This document shows positions 36,265 through 45,119 of a stretch of 49,930 nt of DNA, piece by piece (positions within the stretch are counted from its first letter, which is position 1; each line of letters begins with the position of its first letter). Both the position numbers and the translations under genes were made by a program. The DNA is taken from assembly GCA_011049545.1 (NCBI GenBank), contig DRHQ01000137.1:1-49930 (forward strand). Direction: 5' to 3'. The notes below the pieces were generated by a model, which was given only the letters and a program-made list of their open reading frames with translations, did not search any database and was not told the DNA's origin. The stretch is from Candidatus Aminicenantota bacterium. Lineage in GTDB: Bacteria > Acidobacteriota > Aminicenantia > Aminicenantales > Aminicenantaceae.

Positions 36265-38405
36265 CCTTGTATGCAGAAGTTATCCTTTCCCTTCCCTTAG
36301 ACCAGTCTTTTACCTACATTGTTCCTGAATCCTGCCAGAAAATCGCTAAAATCGGCTCAAGAGTGCTTGTTCCGCTCGGCCAGAGGATGCTGACAGGATT
36401 TATCGTAAAACTTGGGAAAAGAAGGATTTCCCCGGAATTTAAGCTCAAAGAAATTGTGGAAGTATTGGATGAAGAGCCAATTTTTTCCCCGTCTTTCCTC
36501 TCCTTTACCCGGAAGTTATGCGATTATTATTACTCGTCCTGGGGAGAGCTTCTTCAGGCTTCCCTCCCGCCATCATTTATACTTAAAAGCAAAACAAGGA
36601 TCGCTCTCTCTGATAAGGGAAGAGCTGCGCTCAAGGATGAGGATCTCTCCAGGGAAGAAAGGGATCTTTTAGGCTTTATCCAGAAAAGAAGCTACAGTGT
36701 TCTCTTCCTCAAAAGGAAATTCAAGGTCAAAAATCTTTCCCATTTTCTTTTCCGGCTGGAAAAGAAAGGTTTAATCCTTGTCCAGAAGGAAATAAAGAAG
36801 GCAAGAAAAAAAGCAACTTCAGCTGTTTCCATGAGTCAGACTCAGCTTGAAATAGATTTTTCGCTGGATGCACAGTCTCAAGGGATAGCAGATCAAATTG
36901 CCCGTAAAATGGAGAAAAAAGTTTTTTCACCTTTTTTCCTTTACGGTCCCCCGGAGAAGAGAGAGGCTGTATACTCTCGTTTGATTAAAGAGATTCTGGC
37001 AAGCGGAAGTAGAGTTTTGTTTTTGGTTCCGGAAATTGCCCTGACTCAAACCCTGATGGAAAGGTTTGAGAAAAGACTGGGGGAAAAGGTTGCTCTTCTT
37101 CACAGTCAGTTATCAGATAGAAAGAGGGAGCTGGAGTGGCGAAAGATAAAAGAGGGAGAGGTGGATGTGGTTGTTGGCCCTCGTTCAGCTCTTTTTTCTC
37201 CCCTTGATCATCTGGGTTTGATTATTGTCGATGAGGAGGATGATGACTCATACTATCAGCTGGAGAGCCCTTCCTATGATGCCCGGAAGGGTGCTTTGCT
37301 GAGAGCACGGCATGAAGGAGCGGCGCTTGTCTATGGTTCAGCTCTTCCCTCTGTTGAGGCATTTTACAGGGCCAGAAAGGGAAAGTATCTTTATTGTTTA
37401 GATAGTGAGGCAAGAAAGACGAAGGTCGAAATTGTTGATGACAGGTTGGAACGAGGGCTGATTTCCAATAAGCTCAAAGAAAGGATATCCGAAAGGCTGA
37501 AGAAAAAAGAGCAAATTTTAGTTTTCTTTAACCGGCGAGGATATGCTTCTTATCTCTTCTGTTCAAGATGCAATTACATCTCCCGCTGCATTCATTGTGA
37601 TATTGCTTTGACCTATCACAAGAGAGAAGGGAGATTGGTTTGCCGCTACTGCAATTATTCTCTTGCGAAAATGGATCGTTGTCCTGACTGTGGAAGCAGG
37701 ATGATCAGAGAAAGAGGTACAGGCATCGAGGCAGTTGAGGAAGCATTAAAAACAATTTTCCCTCAGGGCAGGACAGCGCTTTTTGCGACAGATTTGAACA
37801 AGGTAGAGCAGGGGAGAATCCTTCGGAACTTCTGGAGCGGGAAAATTGATATTCTGGTTGGAACGCAGCTCTTAGCTCATCAGGTAGAATTACCCCCCGT
37901 ATCTTTGGTTGCTATTCTTTTCCCAGAAACAATTCTTACCCTGTCAGATTACAGAGCCAGTCAAAAAACTTTTCAAACATTAAGCCGGATGATGAGGTTT
38001 CTTGAGAGCGATAATAAAGCGGAGGTTATTATCCAGACAGCCCTCCCTCATCATTTCAGTATATGTCAGGCTGCTTTGGCTGATTATTTTTCTTTCTATA
38101 AAGAAGAGTTGAGGCTCCGCCAGCTCATGAATTATCCGCCCTTTTCCCGTATGGCTGAAATTTTGTTCCAGGGTGAGAATTTAAGGAGCGTAGCCAGGAA
38201 ATCAAGGGAATTTTCAACCAAGTTGAAAAGCTTCGAGGGAGATGTAGAAATCTTGGGTCCTGCCTTGGCATCGGTTTCTAGAGTGAGGGGGATAAGCAGA
38301 GTCCAGGTCATCTTAAAGACCAGCAGAAAGACAGAATTGGACAAAGTTTTGAGAGAGGCACTAAAGACAATCAAATTGAGAAAGTCGGTTTGGGTTTACG
38401 AATGA
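36261..38405 (+). CDS. priA: PriA-like primosomal protein N' with degenerate helicase motifs
   Basis: 714 residues. PriA normally reloads the replicative helicase at stalled forks. The DNA-binding N-terminus is intact (AEVILSLPLDQSFTYIVPE, GSRVLVPLGQR). All eight zinc cysteines are kept (C434, 437, 443, 446, 461, 464, 474, 477). The motor motifs are eroded. Walker A, normally GxTGSGKT, reads GPPEKREA (229-236). DEEH reads DEED (324-327). GSATPS reads GSALPS (from 359). GTQMLAKGHDFP reads GTQLLAHQVELP (from 534), and the GRAGR motif is gone (TLSRMMRF). ATP-driven unwinding is therefore unlikely, as reported for actinobacterial PriA. A structural role in primosome assembly remains plausible. 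Confidence 0.92.
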   Translation: MTLYAEVILSLPLDQSFTYIVPESCQKIAKIGSRVLVPLGQRMLTGFIVKLGKRRISPEFKLKEIVEVLDEEPIFSPSFLSFTRKLCDYYYSSWGELLQASLPPSFILKSKTRIALSDKGRAALKDEDLSREERDLLGFIQKRSYSVLFLKRKFKVKNLSHFLFRLEKKGLILVQKEIKKARKKATSAVSMSQTQLEIDFSLDAQSQGIADQIARKMEKKVFSPFFLYGPPEKREAVYSRLIKEILASGSRVLFLVPEIALTQTLMERFEKRLGEKVALLHSQLSDRKRELEWRKIKEGEVDVVVGPRSALFSPLDHLGLIIVDEEDDDSYYQLESPSYDARKGALLRARHEGAALVYGSALPSVEAFYRARKGKYLYCLDSEARKTKVEIVDDRLERGLISNKLKERISERLKKKEQILVFFNRRGYASYLFCSRCNYISRCIHCDIALTYHKREGRLVCRYCNYSLAKMDRCPDCGSRMIRERGTGIEAVEEALKTIFPQGRTALFATDLNKVEQGRILRNFWSGKIDILVGTQLLAHQVELPPVSLVAILFPETILTLSDYRASQKTFQTLSRMMRFLESDNKAEVIIQTALPHHFSICQAALADYFSFYKEELRLRQLMNYPPFSRMAEILFQGENLRSVARKSREFSTKLKSFEGDVEILGPALASVSRVRGISRVQVILKTSRKTELDKVLREALKTIKLRKSVWVYE

Positions 38406-38413
38406 GATTCTTG

Positions 38414-38422
38414 GGGGTCAGG
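38414..38422 (+). repeat. Solo GGGGTCAGG motif between priA-like and lipoprotein genes
   Basis: A single GGGGTCAGG element end lies in the 34-nt convergent gap. It is short enough to be chance, but the same motif ends the repeat elements at 44877, 48344 and 48402. Confidence 0.3.
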
Positions 38423-38439
38423 CCATATTAAGAATATTT

Positions 38440-39018
38440 TTAGTTGTCGGCCCAGTCGGCAAAGTATATGGAAATAAAGCCTGTAGCTTCAACCGCGTTG
38501 CCTTCCAAGTCATGGCCTATAACTCTTATTTCGGCTACTGTCCAATAGACGTTCAAAGTGTCTTCTAAAAGGCTCAAGGGAACCACAGTCTTGGCTTCCG
38601 CTCTCACTGCCACAATTTTGATATCCACAGAAGCGTCAATTTCGCAAACAACTGCGAGCCTGCCTTCGAATGCAGCGGGGACAGGGTCTCCTTCAGGGCT
38701 CGTGTAAGTGATTGTATAGCGGTCAATAATTACACTGGTTTTGTAAGATGCTCCAGGAATAATGGGCTCCGGTCTCTTAAGCTTTGCCTCCAGTGTAATC
38801 ATAATCGGGTCTGTCAGGTAGCCCCCTAAGCCTCCTGTTTCAACATCTGATGCGAGATAATCTGCATCGTCCCCAAGTGCATCCGTCCCTACTATTCTCG
38901 TGACTATAAGAAAAACGCCGGACTTGTCATTAACCCCCAGTGTGTTGTCGCAAGAAAGAAGAAAGAAAAAAACGCAAAGGATTGCCGTGATTTTTAAGGA
39001 ATTTTTTATTCTTTTCAT
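38440..39018 (-). CDS. Lipoprotein of unknown function, last gene of the pilus operon
   Basis: About 192 residues. The start ATG at 39018 is preferred because AGGA lies 8 nt upstream; an ATG three codons earlier (39027) is the alternative. A signal peptide ends in LLSC, giving a lipidated cysteine, followed by DNTLGVNDKSGVFLIV. The rest is beta-rich with no family that I recognise. It lies 13 nt beyond the pilQ stop on the same strand. A lipoprotein next to a secretin could be a pilotin-like helper for PilQ insertion, but this rests on position only. Confidence 0.7.
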   Translation of the reverse strand: MKRIKNSLKITAILCVFFFLLSCDNTLGVNDKSGVFLIVTRIVGTDALGDDADYLASDVETGGLGGYLTDPIMITLEAKLKRPEPIIPGASYKTSVIIDRYTITYTSPEGDPVPAAFEGRLAVVCEIDASVDIKIVAVRAEAKTVVPLSLLEDTLNVYWTVAEIRVIGHDLEGNAVEATGFISIYFADWADN

Positions 39019-39031
39019 TTTATGCATCCTG

Positions 39032-41266
39032 TTATTTTATTATTCGAGGGGTGATAAAAATGATCAGCTCTCGCTTTTGCCTTGTTCGAGCGAAGTTCTT
39101 GAAAAGGCCTCCCAGTATGGGAATCTTATGGAGCAAGGGAACTTTTTCTCGGGTAATAGAATCTTCAGTCCTGTAAATTCCGCCGATAACGGTTGTCCCT
39201 CCATCAATAACCATGACCGTGGTTGTTGCGCTTTGAGTAGTTATCGGAGGAATTCCGTTGACCAGGTTGGCGAAGTCGGCAGCGTTGTTCCTTATTTCGA
39301 TATCCATGATAATTGTTCCTTCAGCCGTAATCTGAGGAGTGGCTCTAAGCTCTAATGCTGCGTTAACGAATCTTGTGGTTGTGGTAAAGTTAGCCACAGT
39401 CTGGACAGGAATCTGCCTTCCCTGGATAATTTCTGCCTGCTGGTTGTTCTGAGTGGTTATTGTGGGGCTGGAGATTATTTGGCCCTGGCCTGAAGTTTCA
39501 AGAGCAGAAATAGCCATATCCAGTCTGAAGGTATCCATAACACTGCCAAAAGAGAGCCCGATTGCTGTATTGAATGCAGGGGCAGGGAGGTTTATAGCAT
39601 AACCGCCCAGAGGCCCTCCGATTCCTTTGGTGGTGAGTCCTTGAGGGATTAGAGCCCCGTCAACTGTTATGTCGCTCGGGAATTTTAGAGATGTCTGGTT
39701 GCCATGAAGAGGATCCATTATACCGCGAAATCCCCATTGGATACCGAGGTTGCGGACAAAGGTGGAAGTGGCCTCCACAATCCGAGCCTCTATAGAGACT
39801 TGTGGAGTTGGCATATCAAACACATTGATGAGTTTTTCCAACGTACCGATCCTGTCTACCACATCAGAAATAATCAAGGTGTTTGTCCTCTCATCGACAA
39901 TGATTTCTCCCCTTTGTGAAATTTTGGTCCTCAGAAGACTTTCAACATCTCCAGCTCTTGCGTAGGAGAGGTCAAACACTTTAACCTGGATGGGACCGGC
40001 TAATTCTTTGCTTTCTTCCAGCTTTCTCAGCTCTTCGTCTTCTCGAGTAAGAACTGCCATAGGAGCAATTCGGAGAACGTTCCCCTCAATTGTTTTTCCC
40101 ATTTTGTTCAACTTTAGAATAATATCGAGGGTCTGATCCCAGGGAACATCCTGTAAGTCGCAGGTGACAGTTCCTCTTACTTCTGGATCGAAAACGACGT
40201 TCAGGCCGGCAAAATGTCCCAGATAGAGAATAACATCTCGCAGGTCAGCATCCTTGAATTTCATGCTGATAATTTCTCCAGTATATCTTACTACGGGTGC
40301 TTCAAGGACTGTACGTCTTAAGGCAGTACCGGGAACCTCTACGTCTCGTTCTTGAACTACGGGAACTTCGGTGGTTGGCACTAGAGGTGCTACCTCTTCT
40401 TCAGTGGGAGCCGGGGGAACTGGAGGTGCTGGTCTTGGAGTCGGGGGAACCATGGCTGGAGCAACTCGAGCTCTTTCATCTTTATAGAATTGGAAGGTAA
40501 AACTCTCTTTCTCAGAGAGTAGAGTGTAGAATTTGGGCTGATCAAGGTCGAAGACTAATCGAGCGATTGTGTAAGGGGGAGCGGTTTCAAATTGTCCCGT
40601 TCTTACTCTTTTGATATCCAGTTTTCCTAATGGATAGCGGAAAGTGGGATCAGGATATAATGTGTGGAAGAAGTCAACTACTAAACGCAGGGGATTTTCA
40701 AGAGCAAATACCTGGATTATTGCTTTTTCGTCCAGTCTTGCCGTGACATTAACCATGCCCTTTTCTTCAAAGATGCCAACTTCTTTAAAGAGTAATTGCT
40801 TCTTAGGCCATTTATTGAGTTCTTCTTCTGTTGCAGAATCGATGATGTATCCGTTTAAATTTCTTTGGATTCTATTCAGCTCTATAATTGTTTGTCCCTG
40901 CTCGGCATAGATTCTGTATGGCACTTGCTCTTTCAAGTTAATTAAAACATGGATATCGTTATCCTCTATTTTTTCTACCTTTATGTCCTCAACGAGCAAA
41001 GATTCTCCTCGGCTTACTTGAAAATCTTCTGCTGTTGTTGCGTTATCAAACTCGAGCACAATTGTTGAAGGAGCATCTTTTAAATAATATGTTTCAGAGA
41101 TGGCTGGAGGAGTGCTTGTATCAAATATTATTAGTGTATTGAGTTTTTCAGGTTTGACAGATATTTTATTTATGGTGACTAAGGCCTCATTGTTAAGAAC
41201 ATATCCGTTTAATAAGGCAAACAGACAAAACACAGAAAGGATTTGGGAAAATTTTTTCCATTTCAT
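39032..41266 (-). CDS. pilQ: Type IV pilus secretin PilQ
   Basis: 744 residues from MKWKKFSQILSVFCLFALLNG, one base after the pilP stop and with GAGGAGC upstream. PilQ forms the outer-membrane pore for the pilus. Domain order: signal peptide, two AMIN domains (INKISVKPEKLNTLIIFD; FKEVGIFEEKGMVNVTARLD), a proline-rich linker, an STN-type domain (ISMKFKDADLRDVILYLGHF), an N1 domain (VFDLSYARAGDVESLL, then DERTNTLIISDVVDRI), and the secretin core (VSIEARIVEATSTF, EKVPLLHKIPILGGLF, ELIIFITPRI). It is the largest product of a complete pilMNOPQ set. Confidence 0.96.
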   Translation of the reverse strand: MKWKKFSQILSVFCLFALLNGYVLNNEALVTINKISVKPEKLNTLIIFDTSTPPAISETYYLKDAPSTIVLEFDNATTAEDFQVSRGESLLVEDIKVEKIEDNDIHVLINLKEQVPYRIYAEQGQTIIELNRIQRNLNGYIIDSATEEELNKWPKKQLLFKEVGIFEEKGMVNVTARLDEKAIIQVFALENPLRLVVDFFHTLYPDPTFRYPLGKLDIKRVRTGQFETAPPYTIARLVFDLDQPKFYTLLSEKESFTFQFYKDERARVAPAMVPPTPRPAPPVPPAPTEEEVAPLVPTTEVPVVQERDVEVPGTALRRTVLEAPVVRYTGEIISMKFKDADLRDVILYLGHFAGLNVVFDPEVRGTVTCDLQDVPWDQTLDIILKLNKMGKTIEGNVLRIAPMAVLTREDEELRKLEESKELAGPIQVKVFDLSYARAGDVESLLRTKISQRGEIIVDERTNTLIISDVVDRIGTLEKLINVFDMPTPQVSIEARIVEATSTFVRNLGIQWGFRGIMDPLHGNQTSLKFPSDITVDGALIPQGLTTKGIGGPLGGYAINLPAPAFNTAIGLSFGSVMDTFRLDMAISALETSGQGQIISSPTITTQNNQQAEIIQGRQIPVQTVANFTTTTRFVNAALELRATPQITAEGTIIMDIEIRNNAADFANLVNGIPPITTQSATTTVMVIDGGTTVIGGIYRTEDSITREKVPLLHKIPILGGLFKNFARTRQKRELIIFITPRIIK

Positions 41267-41267
41267 C

Positions 41268-41738
41268 TTAGCGCTCCTCTGGATGAATTTCTTTGACAAT
41301 ATCTCTTGGTTTAAATAAAGGAAAGCCTCTTTCTTTTGTTTTCCGTAAAATAATTCTAGATTCTTGAATTGACAAAACGAAGCCGTCAGAGAATCTTTGT
41401 CCAACTTTGATGAACAATGGGAATTCCTGAGGACCGGTTACTATAGCGGTGAATTTTCCTCTGGCCTTGACAATACCTATAAGGGTTATATCGTCGAGAA
41501 ACATTTCAGGCTTGCCGCCAGGTGTGGTTTTTCTCTTGGCATCTCTGCCTGCGAGTAAATCTCTGAAAGGATCTTTCCTTCCTGCACGCTGGTAGGCAGG
41601 TGAAGTCCTTTTTGGCATCTCAGCGCTGAGTTTTTTCGCCAAATCCTGTTTTTCCGCTTTTTCTTCATGAGATAAGATGGGCAGGATAATCAGACAAATA
41701 AGACTGAATAAAAGAAAGAGGTATGCTATTTTTTTCAT
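41268..41738 (-). CDS. pilP: Type IV pilus assembly lipoprotein-like protein PilP
   Basis: 156 residues. The N-terminal hydrophobic segment (IAYLFLLFSLICLIILPIL) is a signal or anchor without a classical lipobox cysteine position. GRKDPFRDLL is the segment that typically follows in PilP. The C-terminal HR domain (DITLIGIVKARGKFTAIV, FIKVGQRF) contacts PilQ. It starts right after pilO and ends one base before pilQ. Confidence 0.88.
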   Translation of the reverse strand: MKKIAYLFLLFSLICLIILPILSHEEKAEKQDLAKKLSAEMPKRTSPAYQRAGRKDPFRDLLAGRDAKRKTTPGGKPEMFLDDITLIGIVKARGKFTAIVTGPQEFPLFIKVGQRFSDGFVLSIQESRIILRKTKERGFPLFKPRDIVKEIHPEER

Positions 41739-41739
41739 T

Positions 41740-42309
41740 TTATTTTTTTATTCTACTCCCCTTTCCAGGAGCAGTTTCCTCACGAAAGATGTATGTTTTT
41801 GCTGTATAGGCTGCAGATATGGTGGAGGTATCTGTTTGTTTTCCAAGGGATTTAATCGAGAAATCCTCTATATTGAAGAGGCGCGAAAAATTACTCAAGC
41901 GGTCGAAGAATATCGCTAGGTTGTGATAATTCCCTGTTATTTCTATTGATATCGGCCACTCATAGTAGAATTCCATGTCGACTTCTCCCTTAGGAAGAAA
42001 TTTTACAATATTAAGACGGGAATTAACGGCGAGTTGCTGCATTTTCCTTAAAATATCCCATATTTCTTTCCTTTTAGGAATGATAGCCTCGAGCTCGTTC
42101 AGAATTTTCCTCAAGTCAATTAATTCTCTTTCAATTTTACTCAGTTGCAGGCTTCTTTGCTTCAGATTCGTTACTTCCGCTTCAGTTTGCACCCTTTCAT
42201 CTTTAAGGGCTGTTAGTTTGCTGTTTTGGGGTTTGAAATAGATAAAGAAGATAAGGGCAAAGACAATCACCGCCAGGAGGATGTGTCCATACCAGGGCCA
42301 ATCTTTCAT
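41740..42309 (-). CDS. pilO: Type IV pilus inner-membrane protein PilO
   Basis: 189 residues. One membrane helix near the N-terminus (HILLAVIVFALIFFIYF) is followed by a coiled coil (TALKDERVQTEAEVTNLKQR) and a ferredoxin-like domain with ISIEITGNYHNLAIFFDRLS, a clear PilO hallmark. It forms the inner-membrane alignment complex with PilN and PilP. Its start overlaps the pilN stop as ATGA. Confidence 0.93.
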   Translation of the reverse strand: MKDWPWYGHILLAVIVFALIFFIYFKPQNSKLTALKDERVQTEAEVTNLKQRSLQLSKIERELIDLRKILNELEAIIPKRKEIWDILRKMQQLAVNSRLNIVKFLPKGEVDMEFYYEWPISIEITGNYHNLAIFFDRLSNFSRLFNIEDFSIKSLGKQTDTSTISAAYTAKTYIFREETAPGKGSRIKK

Positions 42310-42905
42310 TTTGCTACCTCACTTACATCTTCTCCTGAGAGGGATTCAGCTACTGGTTGGGCAACATAACTTGCATTTAAGGCAAATTCTAGGTATTGAT
42401 TATCTCTCGATGTCCTCTGAGTGGAAGAGAGAAGGTTGACGTTGAAGAAATAGGGGCTTGTTTCTAAACTATAAATATAATCTGCGATTAAGTTGTTAGA
42501 AAGAGCTCTCCCTTTTATATGAACCTTCTGTTTGTCGTAAGTAGCTTCTGAAAGCCAGACATAGTAAGGAATGTGTTTGCTTAACTCATCCATTATCCTT
42601 ACTGCAACCTGCTGGCGCGGCTTTATCTGGTTGATGAGGTTTATTTTTCTCTCGAAGAGGCTTTTTAGTTCTTGTGCTTCTTCTAACTTGCTCAGAATAT
42701 CACTGAGCTTATTTTTTTCTGTTTGCGCCTCTTCCAGGAGACCTCTCTCTTTATTAATAGCACTTCTTTGGTAAAAGAAAAGAGCTGCGACGGCAAAGAC
42801 AACAAGAAGATAGATCAAGCTCATTTTTGGGGGCTTTATTTCCCTTCTGGCTTCTTCGGCCGGGAGTTCTTTTGCTTCAGGCTTTAATAAATTTATCCTA
42901 ATCAT
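42306..42905 (-). CDS. pilN: Type IV pilus inner-membrane protein PilN
   Basis: 199 residues from MIRINLLKPEAKEL. This start is chosen because IRINLLP-type ends are the PilN signature that docks into PilM, and AGAGGAA lies upstream; a longer frame reaching 43061 lies inside pilM and is not used. One membrane helix (SLIYLLVVFAVAALFF), a coiled coil and a C-terminal ferredoxin-like fold follow (VWLSEATYDKQKVHIKGRAL, NLIADYIYSLETSPYF). It starts 4 nt after the pilM stop. Confidence 0.93.
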   Translation of the reverse strand: MIRINLLKPEAKELPAEEARREIKPPKMSLIYLLVVFAVAALFFYQRSAINKERGLLEEAQTEKNKLSDILSKLEEAQELKSLFERKINLINQIKPRQQVAVRIMDELSKHIPYYVWLSEATYDKQKVHIKGRALSNNLIADYIYSLETSPYFFNVNLLSSTQRTSRDNQYLEFALNASYVAQPVAESLSGEDVSEVAK

Positions 42906-42909
42906 GATC

Positions 42910-43989
42910 TTATTCCTCTTTCCTTCTGGTGGCAAGGCCAGTAGCCACTCCAAAAAGTGAGGCCATATCCCGAAGATATACAGAATCCAATTTCTTTTCG
43001 TCATAAAAGATATTTCTAAAAGGATTGAAAAGCTCTGTATCTGTATTAAACTTTTGTTCAAAGGATTTCGGCAGGTCTTTTAGCTTGGATAATCCGCCGC
43101 TCAAGAGAATTTTGTCAATATTCTTTTCACTTCCTTCTCCAGATTCGTAGAAAGAGAATGTTTTTTCAACTTCCTCAAGGAGGTTCGCAGTGTTCGTGTC
43201 AATAACAGCCTGCGTCTGTTCAGGTGGCATATCTTTGACGGGAATTCCCTTGAGTACTTTTTCTGCCTCGTCAGAGCTGACGCCCAGGTCCTTTCTTATA
43301 TTCTCTGTGAAAAAGTAGCCACCGATGGAGAGATCTCGGAATAATTGAGGCGTTTCCCTGTCGGTAATGATGATATTGGTTGTATGTGCCCCAAGATTAA
43401 TTAAAGCAGTTGTCTTTTCTCGGAAAATCTCTGGATAATTTATCTCCATCGCATTTTGAAGGGCAAAAGCATCTACTTCTATTGCTTCTAAGTTTTTGCG
43501 AGCTTGATTAACAACATTACTATAATTGGTGATTTTCTCTTTTTTTGCCGCCACAAGAAGAATATCTAAAGCTTTCTGTTCTGAACCTGAAGATGGTTTC
43601 AAGATAGCATAATCCACACTTGTCTCTTCATAGGGATAGGGGATATTGTGCCTTGCTTCCCAGATAATGGATTCTGCTAACTCTTCTGTTTCCATAGAGG
43701 GAAGTGATATTTTTTTTATAATCACTGAACTGCCAGAGACAGCGATGTTAACGTTTTTGTTCGTGATCTTGTTTTCATCGAATATCATCTTTATAGTTTC
43801 GACTACAGCTTCAGAGTCCATGATTGTTCCTTCTACGATTGCGTCATGAGGTAGGAACTCAAGAGCTACATTTTCGACTTCAAACGAGCTTTCTCCCTCT
43901 TTTCCCTTTGGTTTTAACTCGATAGCTTTAATAGAATAGGAACCGATATCCAACCCAACTACTCCTTTCGATTTTCCTAGGCCAAACAT
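42910..43989 (-). CDS. pilM: Type IV pilus actin-like ATPase PilM
   Basis: 359 residues with the FtsA/actin fold. PilM is the cytoplasmic ring protein that binds the N-terminus of PilN. The phosphate-binding loop is VVGLDIGSYSIKAIEL. Other signatures are SLPSMETEELAESIIWEARHNIPYP, ALINLGAHTTNIIITD and KILLSGGLSKLKDLP. AAGGAG is at good distance before the ATG. It lies 26 nt downstream of coaD on the same strand. Confidence 0.95.
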   Translation of the reverse strand: MFGLGKSKGVVGLDIGSYSIKAIELKPKGKEGESSFEVENVALEFLPHDAIVEGTIMDSEAVVETIKMIFDENKITNKNVNIAVSGSSVIIKKISLPSMETEELAESIIWEARHNIPYPYEETSVDYAILKPSSGSEQKALDILLVAAKKEKITNYSNVVNQARKNLEAIEVDAFALQNAMEINYPEIFREKTTALINLGAHTTNIIITDRETPQLFRDLSIGGYFFTENIRKDLGVSSDEAEKVLKGIPVKDMPPEQTQAVIDTNTANLLEEVEKTFSFYESGEGSEKNIDKILLSGGLSKLKDLPKSFEQKFNTDTELFNPFRNIFYDEKKLDSVYLRDMASLFGVATGLATRRKEE

Positions 43990-44015
43990 TTTCTCTCTCC
44001 TTTTTAGTAGTAAGC

Positions 44016-44534
44016 TTATGCTTGAGTGCTTTTCTTGAATTTCTCCCTAAGTTTTTTTTCCACTTGCTTTGGTACCAAGTCTGTAAGACCGCCTCCTAAC
44101 ATGAAAATTTCCTTCACTAATTTTGAACTGAGGAAAGAATAGCTGAGATTGGGCATCATAAAAAGTGTCTCGATTTCTGAGTTAAGCTTCCGGTTCATCA
44201 AGGCCATTTGAAATTCATATTCAAAATCTGAGATGGCTCTTAAACCCCTTATCACAATGTTAGCGTTATTCTTTTTTGCAAATTCAACGAGTAGACCATC
44301 GAAGACTTTTACCTCGATATCTTTGTGATCGACGAAAAAATCCTGGACCATATTCATCCTTTCTTTAGTTGTGAAAAGAGATTTTTTTTTGGGATTCTCT
44401 ACGACTGCAACCAGTATTTCATCGAAAATCTTCAATCCCCTTTGAATAATGTCAACATGCCCGCTTGTGATAGGGTCAAATGACCCTGGATACACAGCTC
44501 TTTTCTTTTCAGGTGCCTGAGTTCTTTCGCTCAT
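44016..44534 (-). CDS. coaD: Phosphopantetheine adenylyltransferase
   Basis: About 172 residues from MSERTQAPEKKRAVYPGSFDP. It makes dephospho-CoA from phosphopantetheine and ATP. The nucleotidyltransferase motif T-x-G-H is T23-SGH26, with IRGLRAISDFEYEFQMALMNRKL and SSKLVKEI as further signatures. An upstream in-frame TTG (44576) is part of TTGACA and looks like a -35 box rather than a start. It heads the pil operon; together with coaBC nearby, two of the CoA biosynthesis genes lie in this window. Confidence 0.95.
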   Translation of the reverse strand: MSERTQAPEKKRAVYPGSFDPITSGHVDIIQRGLKIFDEILVAVVENPKKKSLFTTKERMNMVQDFFVDHKDIEVKVFDGLLVEFAKKNNANIVIRGLRAISDFEYEFQMALMNRKLNSEIETLFMMPNLSYSFLSSKLVKEIFMLGGGLTDLVPKQVEKKLREKFKKSTQA

Positions 44535-44547
44535 ATTGATTAAGCTA

Positions 44548-44576
44548 CTACTATCAAAAAAATTTTGCTTTGTCAA
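44548..44576 (-). promoter_or_regulatory. Candidate promoter for coaD-pilMNOPQ
   Basis: On the minus strand a perfect TTGACA (44576-44571) is followed after 17 nt by TAGTAG (44553-44548). The -10 box is poor, and transcription would start only about 6 nt before the coaD ATG, so the leader would be almost absent. Confidence 0.3.
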
Positions 44577-45119
44577 TTCAAAAATGTATCTGAAGTTTCT
44601 CCTGATTTGCTCTTATTTTGGTTTATTGAACTCTGAATAATTTGACAATTTTTGACAAACTAATTTGAGGATGAAATTCATATTCGAGTTTTCTCTCATC
44701 TCACCGATTCCTCTCTAATAAAGCAGCTAAAGTTTAGTCTTGTCAGTTACATATCGTTGCAGAGATGGATTGTAGCGTCAATCACCAGAGGGGAGGATTT
44801 CAAAGGGTGAATTTTAGGGTAATTTCATCACCCTTAGGGGTTAAGGTCCTCATCTCTGCAGAGGAAGAAATAAAATGGGGTCAGGTCTTGTTTCTTGCAA
44901 TTTGAAGCTATACAAATCTTATATTACGGATAATACGTCTTAGGGTGTAAATTGAGGGAACGTTTTTATTTTGCCCCGGGTTAACGTCCTCATTTTACTT
45001 TGGAAGTACAATAGGATTAAAATATTATAAAGATTGGCAAACAATTCAAAGGCCAGAAGGTTTCAAGCCTCATAAGCTTTCTCTTTTGAGCTTAAAGCCA
45101 TCTCAGCCAGGAGAAATAG
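44577..45119. other. 543-nt non-coding region with a structured repeat pair
   Basis: No gene was seen. 44758-44860 can fold into a long hairpin: TGCAGAGATG (44758-44767) pairs with CATCTCTGCA (44851-44860), with inner pairs GAGGA/TCCTC and AGGGTGA/TCACCCT. Part of it (44804-44853) is a diverged copy of 44942-44993; both begin AGGGTG and end GGGTTAA-G/C-GTCCTCAT. A solo GGGGTCAGGTCTTG end starts at 44877. The pcm gene downstream has AGGAG 7 nt before its ATG. Confidence 0.6.

Noticed and set aside
41267-41404. Longer N-terminus for PilQ overlapping pilP
   Set aside because: A normal signal peptide begins at the ATG at 41266, one base after the pilP stop; the extension is pilP read in another frame.
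42906-43061. Longer N-terminus for PilN overlapping pilM
   Set aside because: The PilN signature MIRINLLKP begins at 42905 with its own ribosome site; the extension is out-of-frame pilM sequence.
44535-44576. TTG start for coaD giving 14 extra residues
   Set aside because: The TTG is part of a perfect TTGACA -35-like box, the extra residues are not conserved in CoaD, and an ATG follows before the family start.
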